DNA of 64,000 nt, taken from the NCBI RefSeq assembly GCF_000403135.1, contig NZ_AQPN01000063.1, positions 105,695-169,694 of the forward strand. The letters run 5' to 3'. Of the stretch, positions 8,054 through 16,705 are shown in pieces (the stretch's first letter is position 1; each line of letters starts with the position of its first letter). Origin of the DNA: Arcticibacter svalbardensis MN12-7 (lineage in GTDB: Bacteria > Bacteroidota > Bacteroidia > Sphingobacteriales > Sphingobacteriaceae). The translations under genes and the position numbers were made by a program. Under the pieces are notes generated by a model. It had not been told where the DNA came from. It saw nothing but the letters and a program-made list of their open reading frames with translations, and made no database searches.

Positions 8054-9037
8054 CTAAAACACAACCCTTTTCCCGATTACCATTTCCAGTTCATTATGAT
8101 CCGGAAATGTAGAGAACGTATCCAATTGTACCTTTCCATTTACTTGTTTATTCCCAGAATTAGTTCCCTTTCTCGCTTGCTGAATAATCTTGTTCGGCAA
8201 CTCTGCCAGTAACCAGTTGCCAGTGTATTCCATGCAAGTTCTTATAGCGGTGTCGACTACTTCCAGTATTGGCTGCCCAAGCGGGATGACGGCTTCCGCT
8301 TGCCAACTGCCAATAATAGCACAAGGACTACATTCTACACTGTTTAATAGCACCAGTTCCTGATCCATATCACTGAAACTGTAAAAGCTCAGCGACATAC
8401 TCAAAACTAACATACAACCTGAAGGAACCGTCCCCTTCATTTCAATGATCCGCTCTGCGGTCTTTTCATCACGATCATAGCTAATCTCCTGATTGTCGAC
8501 ATACTCGTAATAGTTCTCCCTGAAGTTAAAACCAGTAAGCAGGAAACGTACCTTAATCCTATACGCTTTACCTTTAAGCGATGTAGGAATTTTCATGTCT
8601 TTTGACAGATTCATTGCCGGCATCAGAACCTTTATTGTGCCTGAAAAATCCTGCTCCACCTGCGGTTTAACCAACAATACCGCAGATAAGGGGTTGTTTA
8701 AATTAAACTCCAGTCCGTTCAGATGGCTCAGTTCCCCATCATGCAAATCGCGCTCTCCGGCTACTGTTCCAGCAGCCCCACGGATACATTTGGATACCGC
8801 AGAAGTAACCCGTCCTACAGCCGGCCCATCGTAATAGCGGTAAGCGGGTAGAAAAGCCTTGCGGATAGCTAAAGCAGCCGAACTGATCAGTCCAAATTCG
8901 GAAGAACTGGTGATACTTGCTGCCGTTAGTGGATATGCTTTGGGTTTACCCTGCACAATGTTCTTTTTCCCGTAGCCTCTAAAAATGACGGAGCCTGCAA
9001 TGCCCCTAATATTGCCTTTGTGGTCTATAACAGCCAT
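8054..9037 (-). CDS. Hypothetical protein, weakly DUF6266-like
   Basis: A 327-residue protein without signal peptide or membrane helix. The opening GNIRGIAGSVIFRGYGKKNI followed by QGKP resembles the start of the Bacteroidota DUF6266 proteins (G-x-x-G-x-V...R...V-R-x-x-P), and the remainder is rich in beta strands with regular hydrophobic alternation. Function of that family is unknown. The gene is monocistronic, flanked by long AT-rich gaps, and its GC content looks somewhat higher than its surroundings, which may point to acquisition. I would not assign a role. Confidence 0.65.
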   Translation of the reverse strand: MAVIDHKGNIRGIAGSVIFRGYGKKNIVQGKPKAYPLTAASITSSSEFGLISSAALAIRKAFLPAYRYYDGPAVGRVTSAVSKCIRGAAGTVAGERDLHDGELSHLNGLEFNLNNPLSAVLLVKPQVEQDFSGTIKVLMPAMNLSKDMKIPTSLKGKAYRIKVRFLLTGFNFRENYYEYVDNQEISYDRDEKTAERIIEMKGTVPSGCMLVLSMSLSFYSFSDMDQELVLLNSVECSPCAIIGSWQAEAVIPLGQPILEVVDTAIRTCMEYTGNWLLAELPNKIIQQARKGTNSGNKQVNGKVQLDTFSTFPDHNELEMVIGKRVVF

Positions 9038-9118
9038 AATAATTCAGTTTAGTTTTACAGGTAAACTTAATACAATCCTATGAAAAATAACCTCATCAAG
9101 GAGTTGTAAAGAAAGCAT

Positions 9119-9400
9119 GCAAGATTGTGGTAATTCTTGAAATCAAAAGCAAAAAAGCATAAAAAGAAAAGACTATAAACTCAGCTAAAACGACCCCAAA
9201 TGAAATATAACTACAGCAAGAATATGCTATTTCAGTCATACAAAAGCTAAAAAGCAGCAAAACCAAACAGTCTATCCAAACTTTTGATCAATCAAATAAT
9301 AAACCTTATTAAAACAAGAATGTGCTAATTCATCCAAATAAGAGTCAAAAAGCATAAAAACAAAATACATGGAAAGAGTGACTATCTAGTAATCATGATA
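9119..9400 (+). repeat. Degenerate tandem repeat, period about 98 bases
   Basis: Three approximate units begin at 9119 (CAAGATTGTGGTAATTC), 9217 (CAAGAATATGCTATTTC) and 9315 (CAAGAATGTGCTAATTC). Each is followed 34-39 bases later by an AAAAGCA-type core (AGCAT at 9156, AGCAG at 9253, AGCAT at 9351) and then by a GACTAT or GTCTATC element. The spacing is 97-98 bases each time, while the tails of the units have diverged. It is noncoding on both strands as far as I can see. Confidence 0.7.
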
Positions 9401-9431
9401 GTAATAATTCCAAATTTAAACTAGGTTCAAA

Positions 9432-9477
9432 CCATGATAAGTCCATGTTTTAAAGCCAAAACATGGACTTATCGTGG
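9432..9477. repeat. Long inverted repeat (20-base arms, 6-base loop)
   Basis: Arms 9432-9451 and 9458-9477 pair over 20 positions with a single G/T wobble; the inner 16 (GATAAGTCCATGTTTT and its complement) are perfect. The loop is AAAGCC. No T tract follows on either strand, so a rho-independent terminator is unlikely. It sits 209 bases upstream of the porin gene, just after the repeat array. Confidence 0.85.
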
Positions 9478-9685
9478 ACTCAACATAGTATCATTATGCC
9501 ATCATTAATTCGAAAGTCACAGCATCATATCACCCTATTCCATTTTTATTCTATTTTTAACTTCAACACCCTCATTGACTGACCCTCTAAACAAACTTCT
9601 CAACCCATAAAAACTTTACATTAATTCACATGTTTGTTACATAATAATCAGGTCTCAAACCTGTAAAAAATTAAAACAAATAATA

Positions 9686-11011
9686 ATGAAAAACCTTAAC
9701 TCAATAAAAACAGGCACTTTCTTAACCAGCCTGTTATTATCCGGCAGTTTGCTGGCTCAGACTCCTTCCACTGGATCATCTGAATACGTAAAACCTTTCG
9801 AACCCAACGCATTCCGGACCTGGTCTATCGGAGTAAACGGTGGAGCCATGTATTTAGGATCCTTCTTTGGCAATGACGACTATGCCGGCAGAAAAACTGA
9901 ACTAGGTTATGGTGGATATATCAAAAAACAAATTCTCCCTTCATTTGGCTTACAAGCGGATTATTTGCGCGGTAAACTTTCCGCCAACAGAAGCAACCTG
10001 ATCAATCATGACGAGAATGGCCCCATCGCTTCCTTCTCAACAGACCTGCATTGGGCTGCTAGCTTAAGTGGTAATTTCACACTGGCAAATATCAACTTCA
10101 GAAAGCGTCAGAACTTTATTCAACCTTATGCTACCGTGGGTGCTGGTTTGGCAGAATATAAACCTTCTACTACCAATACTGCTGGTGCAACTACTGAAAT
10201 TCATAATATTGGAGAGGTGATTATTCCTGTTGGTGCAGGTGTAAAATTCAACCTGACTAAAAGTTTAAACCTTGATTTAGGTTATACGGTAACTTTTGTT
10301 AATTCTGATAATATTGACGGTTACACAAGAGGAACTAATGATAAATATTCTTACGGTCACGCCGGTTTAGAATTTGCTTTTGGAAATGGTAAGAAACCAC
10401 AATTAGCTGCACATAATGTAGTTGCCGATCTGGAAAACGACTATGTTGGCCGGTATGATGATTTGGTTAAACAACTGGATGCTGAAAAAGATAAAAATGC
10501 ACGTTTAGAGGAACGTTTTAATAAAGCGTTGGCAGATGAGGATAAGGATGGCGTTGCCGATCTTTTCGACAAATGTCCGGGAACTCCTGAAAAAACTGTA
10601 GTGGACGGTTCTGGCTGTCCTCTTGCTGAACGTAAACCTGATGTGAAAGTATACATCACTGAAGAAGACAAAAAGGTAGTAGCTGATGCGATTAAAAATC
10701 TGGAGTTTGACTTTGGGAAAACAACAATTCGCGAGACTTCTTTCGCTAGCTTAACTCGTGTTGCCAGTCTATTGATTAATAAGAACTTCAGTCTGAAACT
10801 TGCCGGCCATACCGATAATGTAGGTAGTTCTGCAAGTAATACTAAGTTATCAAAGGCAAGAGCTGAATCCGTAAGACAGTTTTTAGTAAGCAGAGGTGCA
10901 AATGCATCTCGTATTGAAGCAACCGGATATGGTGAAGATCAACCTATTGCTTCTAATGACACTGATGCTGGAAGACAACAGAATCGTCGTGTAGAGTTTA
11001 CTTTATACTAG
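9686..11011 (+). CDS. OmpA-family outer-membrane protein
   Basis: A 441-residue protein. Residues 1-25 are a signal peptide ending LLAQ; residues about 40-235 form an eight-stranded beta-barrel-like domain; 245-285 is a helical linker; 286-312 is a calcium-binding thrombospondin-3-like stretch (DEDKDGVADLFDKCPGTPE); 330-441 is the OmpA peptidoglycan-binding domain with LEFDFGKTTI, GHTDNVGSSASNTKLSKARA and the terminal RRVEFTLY. It anchors the outer membrane to the cell wall and may form a pore. It is monocistronic, with a strong terminator behind it and a complex upstream region in front. Confidence 0.93.
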   Translation: MKNLNSIKTGTFLTSLLLSGSLLAQTPSTGSSEYVKPFEPNAFRTWSIGVNGGAMYLGSFFGNDDYAGRKTELGYGGYIKKQILPSFGLQADYLRGKLSANRSNLINHDENGPIASFSTDLHWAASLSGNFTLANINFRKRQNFIQPYATVGAGLAEYKPSTTNTAGATTEIHNIGEVIIPVGAGVKFNLTKSLNLDLGYTVTFVNSDNIDGYTRGTNDKYSYGHAGLEFAFGNGKKPQLAAHNVVADLENDYVGRYDDLVKQLDAEKDKNARLEERFNKALADEDKDGVADLFDKCPGTPEKTVVDGSGCPLAERKPDVKVYITEEDKKVVADAIKNLEFDFGKTTIRETSFASLTRVASLLINKNFSLKLAGHTDNVGSSASNTKLSKARAESVRQFLVSRGANASRIEATGYGEDQPIASNDTDAGRQQNRRVEFTLY

Positions 11012-11037
11012 ATAAGATCTATTTAAACAGTTTTTTT

Positions 11038-11066
11038 AAGGCGTTCTCAAAGAGGACGCCTTTTTT
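11038..11066 (+). terminator. Rho-independent terminator of the porin gene
   Basis: Arms GGCGTTCTC and GAGGACGCC (one G/T pair) with an AAA loop are followed by six T, 28 bases after the stop codon. A TTTTTTT run before the stem gives it some function in the other direction too. Confidence 0.9.
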
Positions 11067-11189
11067 GTGGTCAAAAATATCAAAACAATAAAAAACACCA
11101 TGAGTTATGCATTTTTACATAACAAAAACATCTTAATCGGGTCAAACTTTTAATTTAGGTTTTACGTTTACCATTTAAGCAAAGGCGAT

Positions 11190-12290
11190 ATGCGGGGATA
11201 CTCTTTTTCTAAATTTATACCTGAAAAAGTTCAGGACGGCGGGTTTGATGGCTTGATGAATATTTTTACTCAGCTGCTAAATTTCACAGCGGGTGATCCG
11301 AATGAGGCATTGGCCTGGATGAATGAACTGGATAAACAGCACCATTTTACCAACAATGACTATGGGATGGGCGACTTTATCGAAGATCTGAAAGATAAAG
11401 GCTTCATTGATCAGGATAGGGACAAAAAGGACGGTTTTCAAATTACGTCCAAAACGGAACAGACCATTCGTAAATCAGCTTTAGAAGAGATTTTTGGTAA
11501 ACTTAAAAAGTCGGGCAAAGGAAGTCATAACTCGAACAAGTCCGGACAGGGTGAAGAGAAAAATGCGGATCGACGTGAGTTTGAGTTTGGCGACAGTTTG
11601 GATCAGATTGACATGACTGCCTCCATTCATAATGCACAGTTAAATCATGGTATTGGGGATTTCACGATGACTGAACGCGATTTGGAGGTGGAGGAGATGG
11701 ACTACCGGACGCTTACTTCTACCGTGCTGATGATCGACATTTCGCATTCCATGATCTTATATGGTGAGGATCGGATTACACTTGCTAAGAAGGTAGCCAT
11801 GGCTCTGGCTGAACTCATCAGTACCAAGTACCCTAAGGATACACTGGATATTGTGGTTTTTGGTAATGATGCCTGGCCGATTACGGTTAAAGACCTTCCC
11901 TATTTGCAGGTTGGCCCCTATCATACAAATACGTATTCCGGTTTGGAGCTCGCAACAGATATCCTGAGAAGGAGAAAAACAACGAATAAACAGATCTTTA
12001 TGATCACCGACGGAAAACCTACTTGTTTGAAAGAGGGGAACCGTTATTATAAAAATAGTATTGGGCTCGACCGCAAAGTGATCAATAAAACGCTCAATAT
12101 GGCGGCACAGTGTAAACGTCTGCATATTCCGATTACGACGTTTATGATTGCGCGCGACCCTTATCTGCAACAATTTGTACGCCAGTTTACCGAGGTAAAT
12201 GGCGGAAAAGCATTCTACAGTTCTCTTAAAGGATTAGGGGAATATATTTTCGAAGATTATATAAAAAACAGAAGAAAGACGTACCGATAG
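11190..12290 (+). CDS. VWA-domain protein (BchD/CoxE-like partner of an AAA ATPase)
   Basis: A 366-residue cytoplasmic protein. Residues 1-105 are a helical N-terminal part with an acidic winged-helix-like element; 105-130 is a polar Ser/Lys/Gly linker; 170-360 is a von Willebrand A domain with a complete metal-ion site: D183-x-S185-x-S187 (DISHS), a Thr in HTNTYSG and MITDGKPT. It has no signal peptide or membrane helix. The AAA ATPase gene begins 19 bases downstream, the standard arrangement for VWA/MoxR or magnesium-chelatase-like pairs that remodel or activate target proteins. The target is unknown. Confidence 0.88.
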   Translation: MRGYSFSKFIPEKVQDGGFDGLMNIFTQLLNFTAGDPNEALAWMNELDKQHHFTNNDYGMGDFIEDLKDKGFIDQDRDKKDGFQITSKTEQTIRKSALEEIFGKLKKSGKGSHNSNKSGQGEEKNADRREFEFGDSLDQIDMTASIHNAQLNHGIGDFTMTERDLEVEEMDYRTLTSTVLMIDISHSMILYGEDRITLAKKVAMALAELISTKYPKDTLDIVVFGNDAWPITVKDLPYLQVGPYHTNTYSGLELATDILRRRKTTNKQIFMITDGKPTCLKEGNRYYKNSIGLDRKVINKTLNMAAQCKRLHIPITTFMIARDPYLQQFVRQFTEVNGGKAFYSSLKGLGEYIFEDYIKNRRKTYR

Positions 12291-12309
12291 GATCAACGTC
12301 TGCACACTT

Positions 12310-13818
12310 ATGGAGAATTTGTTAAACATCAAAACTTTCGGAGAGTTAAAGGCCTTCGGTTATACTTCACGATCATTAAAACAGGAATTACGGGAAAATC
12401 TGATCCTTCAGCTCAAAAATAAAGATGCTGGATTTGAGGGCATCATCGGGTATGAAGATACGGTGATTCCTGACCTGCAAACGGCCATTCTTTCGCAACA
12501 TAACATTCTTCTACTGGGTTTACGCGGACAGGCTAAAACCAGGATTGCACGTTTAATGGTGAACCTGCTGGATGAGTATGTGCCTTATATTGCAGGATCG
12601 GAGCTTTTTGATGATCCTTTTACACCGATTTCCTGGTTTGGACATCAGAAACTGGAGGAGTCTGGTGATGATACACCAATAGCATGGCTTCACCGTTCAG
12701 ATCGCTATACGGAGAAACTGGCTACTCCTGATGTAACAGTATCGGATTTAATTGGCGACGTAGATCCGATTAAGGCGGCTACTTTAAAGTTGACCTATTC
12801 GGATGAAAGGGTGATTCATTTTGGGTTAATTCCCCGTGCGCACCGAAGTATTTTCGTAATCAATGAGCTACCAGATCTTCAGGCAAGGATTCAGGTGGCA
12901 CTCTTTAATATTTTACAGGAAAGGGATATTCAAATTCGTGGTTTCAAGCTTCGTCTGCCGATTGATGTACAATTTGTATTTACCGCTAATCCGGAAGATT
13001 ATACCAACCGTGGATCTATTGTGACGCCATTGAAGGACCGGATTGAGAGTCAGATTCTGACGCATTACCCGAGGAGCATTGAAATTTCCAGGAAGATTAC
13101 GCAACAGGAGGCTTCGATCAGTAAGGATCAGCGTGAAAAGATTGAGGCAGACGGCCTGGTAAAAGATTTGATTGAGCAGATTGCTTTTGAGGCGCGTAAT
13201 TCGGAATATGTAGATCAAAAATCGGGAGTTTCTGCTCGACTGACGATATCTGCGTATGAAAACCTGATCAGCACAGCTGAAAGAAGGATGCTCATTAATG
13301 GGGAGTCGAGCACATTTGTGCGGATGTCTGATTTTGCAGGTGTCATTCCTGCAATTACAGGAAAGATAGAGCTGGTATACGAAGGAGAACAGGAAGGCTC
13401 GGGCAAGGTGGCCAGCATTCTAATGGGCAAGGCCATCAAATCATTGATGATTAACTATTTTCCTGATCCGGAGAAACAAAAACGTGCCAAAACGCCTAAT
13501 CCCTATGCTCCTATTATCAACTGGTTTGATAATGGAAATACTGTTAATCTGCTTGATGGATACCTTTTAGATGAATACAAAGCCGTTTTAAATGGCGTTC
13601 CTGAATTAAAAAATGTAATAAAGAAGTTTCACCCTACTCTAAGTAAGAATCAACAGTTACTTTTGATGGAATTCTTATTACACGGCTTATCGGAGTTTTC
13701 TCAGGTGAGTAAGTCTGCCCTGGATAACGGTTATGCATTTAAAGATATGTTAGGCAGCTTATTCAACACTGGTTTTGAAGATGAAGAGGACGATTTGAAT
13801 GAGGATAACCGCTATTAA
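12310..13818 (+). CDS. MoxR/BchI-like AAA+ ATPase
   Basis: A 502-residue AAA+ protein. The P-loop is GLRGQAKT (residues 70-77), with Ala where Gly is usual in GxxGxGKT; this variant is, as far as I know, common in this subgroup, and Lys and Thr are kept. Walker B is IFVINELPDL (E186), a sensor-type Asn is in FVFTANPED, and an Arg-rich segment follows (TPLKDRIES). The C-terminal third is helical, ending in an acidic tail (DEEDDLNED). It should work with the preceding VWA protein as a motor that remodels a client. Start at 12310 leaves 19 bases to the upstream stop. Confidence 0.88.
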   Translation: MENLLNIKTFGELKAFGYTSRSLKQELRENLILQLKNKDAGFEGIIGYEDTVIPDLQTAILSQHNILLLGLRGQAKTRIARLMVNLLDEYVPYIAGSELFDDPFTPISWFGHQKLEESGDDTPIAWLHRSDRYTEKLATPDVTVSDLIGDVDPIKAATLKLTYSDERVIHFGLIPRAHRSIFVINELPDLQARIQVALFNILQERDIQIRGFKLRLPIDVQFVFTANPEDYTNRGSIVTPLKDRIESQILTHYPRSIEISRKITQQEASISKDQREKIEADGLVKDLIEQIAFEARNSEYVDQKSGVSARLTISAYENLISTAERRMLINGESSTFVRMSDFAGVIPAITGKIELVYEGEQEGSGKVASILMGKAIKSLMINYFPDPEKQKRAKTPNPYAPIINWFDNGNTVNLLDGYLLDEYKAVLNGVPELKNVIKKFHPTLSKNQQLLLMEFLLHGLSEFSQVSKSALDNGYAFKDMLGSLFNTGFEDEEDDLNEDNRY

Positions 13819-13832
13819 TATTTAAATTCAAC

Positions 13833-15086
13833 ATGTCCGATCGTATTATTCCTTTACTTATAATTAGTTTTTTACTCCTTATAATCGACTATTACATTTT
13901 TAATGCCGTTAAATCTATTAGCAAAAAAGCATCTGCCCGACGGGTAACTTTATTTAGTTGCATCTGGTGGGGTTACTCCATATTGTTGATCCTGGGCGTT
14001 TTCTCTGCTATATTTTTAAATCTTTTTCTCTCGTTAAGGGCGGTCATCCTGGTGGCATTCTTTTTAACGTTTGTGACTAAAGTATTTTTCATCCTCTTTC
14101 TGTTTGTGGATGATATCCGCAGGGGGATTACATGGGTAATTAGAAAAGTTAGTCCTGCAAAGGATCCTGAGCTAAAAGTTGATTCCATTTCGGCGCCTAT
14201 TACTCGTTCAGAGTTTCTGGTGAAGGCTGGAATTGTAGTGGCTGCAGTGCCTTTTGCATCGCTCACCTGGGGCATTGCCAAGGGTGGATACGATTACCAG
14301 ATCAAGAGACAAACTCTGATTCTGCCGAATCTGCCGAAGGCTTTTGACGGGATTAAGCTGGGACAGATTTCAGATATTCACTCTGGAAGTTTCTATAATA
14401 AAAAGGCGGTTACCAGAGGTGTGGACATGCTGTTGGCGGAGAAGCCTGACTTTATATTTTTCACCGGTGACCTTGTGAATGATCTGGCCACAGAAATGAA
14501 GGATTATCAGGATATTTTCTCAAAGGTTAAAGCACCTTTGGGCGTATTTTCTGTATTGGGAAATCATGACTATGGCGATTATCATTTCGGAAGAGAAGCC
14601 TCGCCTGCTAAAGCGAAGAACCTGGCCGATGTAAAAAAGATTCATCAGTTAATGGGTTATGATTTGCTATTGAATGAAAACAGGAGACTGCGCGTAGATG
14701 GTGAAGAAATTGCTATTCTGGGCGTGGAAAACTGGGGTGCAGGTCGGTTTATGAAATATGGTAAGCTTGACCTGGCTATGCTAAATACCGATGATGCACC
14801 TGTAAAATTACTCATGTCGCATGACCCTTCTCATTGGCGTGCGCAGGTATTGGATCATCCGGATATTGATGTGATGTTTAGCGGACATACCCATGGCATG
14901 CAGTTTGGTGTGCGTACAAAAGAGTATCAATGGAGCCCGATTGAGTATATTTATAAGGAATGGGCCGGACTATATAAAGAAAAGCAACAACAATTATATG
15001 TAAATGTGGGATATGGCTTTTTAGGCTATCCGGGACGTGTTGGAATATTACCTGAAATTACGATATTTGAATTAAAGAGAGCATAG
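13833..15086 (+). CDS. Membrane-anchored metallophosphoesterase
   Basis: A 417-residue protein with membrane helices at about 5-25, 40-62 and 68-92, a basic linker with a short hydrophobic stretch near 130-146, and a calcineurin-like phosphoesterase domain from about 170. All metal-site motifs are present: D181-x-H183 (SDIHSG), G-D213 (TGDLVND), G-N244-H245-D (GNHD), SHDP and GHTHG. It belongs to the YkuE/YaeI-like group, some members of which act on lipid or cell-wall-linked phosphates. The catalytic part should face the periplasm or cytoplasm depending on an odd helix count, which the sequence does not settle. It is 14 bases from the ATPase gene. Confidence 0.88.
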   Translation: MSDRIIPLLIISFLLLIIDYYIFNAVKSISKKASARRVTLFSCIWWGYSILLILGVFSAIFLNLFLSLRAVILVAFFLTFVTKVFFILFLFVDDIRRGITWVIRKVSPAKDPELKVDSISAPITRSEFLVKAGIVVAAVPFASLTWGIAKGGYDYQIKRQTLILPNLPKAFDGIKLGQISDIHSGSFYNKKAVTRGVDMLLAEKPDFIFFTGDLVNDLATEMKDYQDIFSKVKAPLGVFSVLGNHDYGDYHFGREASPAKAKNLADVKKIHQLMGYDLLLNENRRLRVDGEEIAILGVENWGAGRFMKYGKLDLAMLNTDDAPVKLLMSHDPSHWRAQVLDHPDIDVMFSGHTHGMQFGVRTKEYQWSPIEYIYKEWAGLYKEKQQQLYVNVGYGFLGYPGRVGILPEITIFELKRA

Positions 15087-15113
15087 CGTTTCACCCTGTT
15101 TAATCCTTATTAC

Positions 15114-16010
15114 ATGGCCGATAGGCAGTCCCCATCGTTAAGTAATACCCTTAGATCAATCCTGGATTTTATTCTTTTCAGCAATATTTTTATTGCACTT
15201 TGTGCGGTTGCACAGGGCCTGGTCACCTACCACCTACTCAAGGTTAAGCCGGATCAGTATGTTTTGGCACTCTTGTTCTGCTCTACGCTCGCTTTGTATA
15301 ATTTCAGTATGCTGCTGTCAAAGCCTAAACATCCATTGAAGTCATCTTTCAGACGGGTAAGGTGGATTTTCAGTCATTATAGGCTGACGGTAACGATGAC
15401 AATTATCGTAGTGGTCGCTATCGTTCCGCTTATCCTGTTTCTTTCCATGCCTTCGCTGCTATTGCTTGCATTTTTAGGGGTGGTATCGATCGCGTATAAC
15501 CTTCCACTATTCACTTTGAATGAGCATAAGTTCGGTTTAAGAAACATTCCGGGGTTGAAGCTTTTTCTAATTGCTATGATCTGGTCATTTAGCAGTGTGC
15601 TGCTTCCGATAGTGGAAAGCTCGGCAAATCAAGCTATTCATATTTCTTTAGCCTCCACGATTTTACTGGTGGGCAAACGCTTTCTTTTTGTTGCTGCGAT
15701 TACGGTTCCTTTTGATATCCGCGATCTGTTTCAGGACAAACGTTATAATCTGAAGACCATTCCGGTCATGCTTGGAGAGAAAAAGGCTTACCTGTTTTGC
15801 CAATTTCTGCTCCTGACCAACATTGGCCTGCTCTTATTGTTTACGCAGCATTTTAATGCGGACTTCTTCGCCCTAACGCTAACCACTATTTTAGCAGGAT
15901 GGCTGATATTGAAATCCGGGTTCAACAAGGATGAATACTATTATTTCGGGTACCTGGATGGTACCATGCTCTTACAGTTCGTCCTTCTGGTCCTTTTTAG
16001 CCTTATTTAA
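15114..16010 (+). CDS. UbiA-like integral membrane protein, first Asp motif missing
   Basis: A 298-residue protein with about eight membrane helices. The second half carries FDIRDLFQDKRYNLKTIPVM, which matches the second Asp-rich motif (D-x-x-D...D) of UbiA prenyltransferases. The place of the first motif (N-D-x-x-D) instead reads ALYNFSMLLSKP, without acidic residues. The fold is therefore UbiA-like, but prenyl transfer with a normal two-motif magnesium site looks doubtful. It ends the four-gene set and converges with the response regulator gene after only two bases. Confidence 0.65.
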   Translation: MADRQSPSLSNTLRSILDFILFSNIFIALCAVAQGLVTYHLLKVKPDQYVLALLFCSTLALYNFSMLLSKPKHPLKSSFRRVRWIFSHYRLTVTMTIIVVVAIVPLILFLSMPSLLLLAFLGVVSIAYNLPLFTLNEHKFGLRNIPGLKLFLIAMIWSFSSVLLPIVESSANQAIHISLASTILLVGKRFLFVAAITVPFDIRDLFQDKRYNLKTIPVMLGEKKAYLFCQFLLLTNIGLLLLFTQHFNADFFALTLTTILAGWLILKSGFNKDEYYYFGYLDGTMLLQFVLLVLFSLI

Positions 16011-16012
16011 GA

Positions 16013-16702
16013 CTATTCAGCCACGAAACGGTAACCAATTCCGCGTACTGTTTGCATGTAATGAGGTGTATCGGGATTGTCTTCAATCTTTTTACGCAAT
16101 CTGACAATATGCATATCCAGTGTGCGGGTGTTGACGTCGGAATTGTATCCCCATACCACCATCATCAGTTCCTCGCGTTTGATCACCTTATTCATATTCT
16201 GAAGGAAGTATAGAAGGATCCTGTTTTCCAATATAGTCAACTCTACTTTCTTTCCATTCTTTACCAGGGAATGGGTGTTTGGTGTGTGTTCCATATCGCC
16301 AAAGCGATTCACATCTGAGTTGCCGGCGTTGACAATAAACTTGACCTTATTTTCAATCAAGGCAACCAATACATCCATATTAAACGGCTTGGTTACATAA
16401 TCGGAAACGCCAAAATGGTAAGCATCTATTTTATCTACGTCCTGTGCTTTGGCAGTCATCATGATAATGAACTTTTCGAAGCCTTCATCACGCACAATCT
16501 TACAGATTTCAGGTCCTTGTTTACCAGGGAGCATCCAATCTAACAAGACGATATCTGGTTGTTCAGACATAATTAAGGCTTCAGCGTCTTCACCACTGGC
16601 GCATTCAACTACAGCATACCCTTCTCCCTTTAGTCGGTGTGCAACTAAAAAGCGTAGATTTTCATCATCTTCAATTACTGCAACTTTTATTTTTTTTGTC
16701 AT
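16013..16702 (-). CDS. rprY: OmpR/PhoB-family response regulator
   Basis: A 229-residue regulator. Receiver domain residues 4-120 with acidic pocket E11-D12-D13, phosphoacceptor D55 (IVLLDWMLPG), a TAK element and YVTKPF; winged-helix DNA-binding domain 130-228 with the ELTILENRILLYFLQNM and VRGIGYRF landmarks. It resembles the RprY regulator of Bacteroides in length and pairing. It is encoded three bases after the sensor kinase gene, on the same transcript. The gene symbol is by resemblance and context. Confidence 0.9.
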   Translation of the reverse strand: MTKKIKVAVIEDDENLRFLVAHRLKGEGYAVVECASGEDAEALIMSEQPDIVLLDWMLPGKQGPEICKIVRDEGFEKFIIMMTAKAQDVDKIDAYHFGVSDYVTKPFNMDVLVALIENKVKFIVNAGNSDVNRFGDMEHTPNTHSLVKNGKKVELTILENRILLYFLQNMNKVIKREELMMVVWGYNSDVNTRTLDMHIVRLRKKIEDNPDTPHYMQTVRGIGYRFVAE

Positions 16703-16705
16703 AAT

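Larger units (their letters stand above)
9038..9685. other. Long intergenic region with repeat and hairpin
   Basis: About 650 bases between the start of the minus-strand hypothetical gene and the start of the porin gene. It holds a degenerate 98-base tandem repeat and a long perfect hairpin, listed separately, and must also hold both divergent promoters. It is very A-rich on the plus strand and codes for nothing I can support. Confidence 0.7.

Noticed and set aside
9119..9400. CRISPR array
   Set aside because: Units are about 98 bases, few and strongly diverged, with no short conserved repeat, no unique spacers and no cas genes.
11757..12173. A 138-codon open frame on the minus strand
   Set aside because: It is antisense to the VWA domain coding region, where the sense protein has clear motifs; nothing supports a second product.
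12517..12541. AAA+ protein inactive because the P-loop has Ala in place of Gly (GLRGQAKT)
   Set aside because: The catalytic Lys and Thr, Walker B Glu and sensor Asn are present and, to my knowledge, this variant recurs in the subgroup, so loss of activity is not supported.
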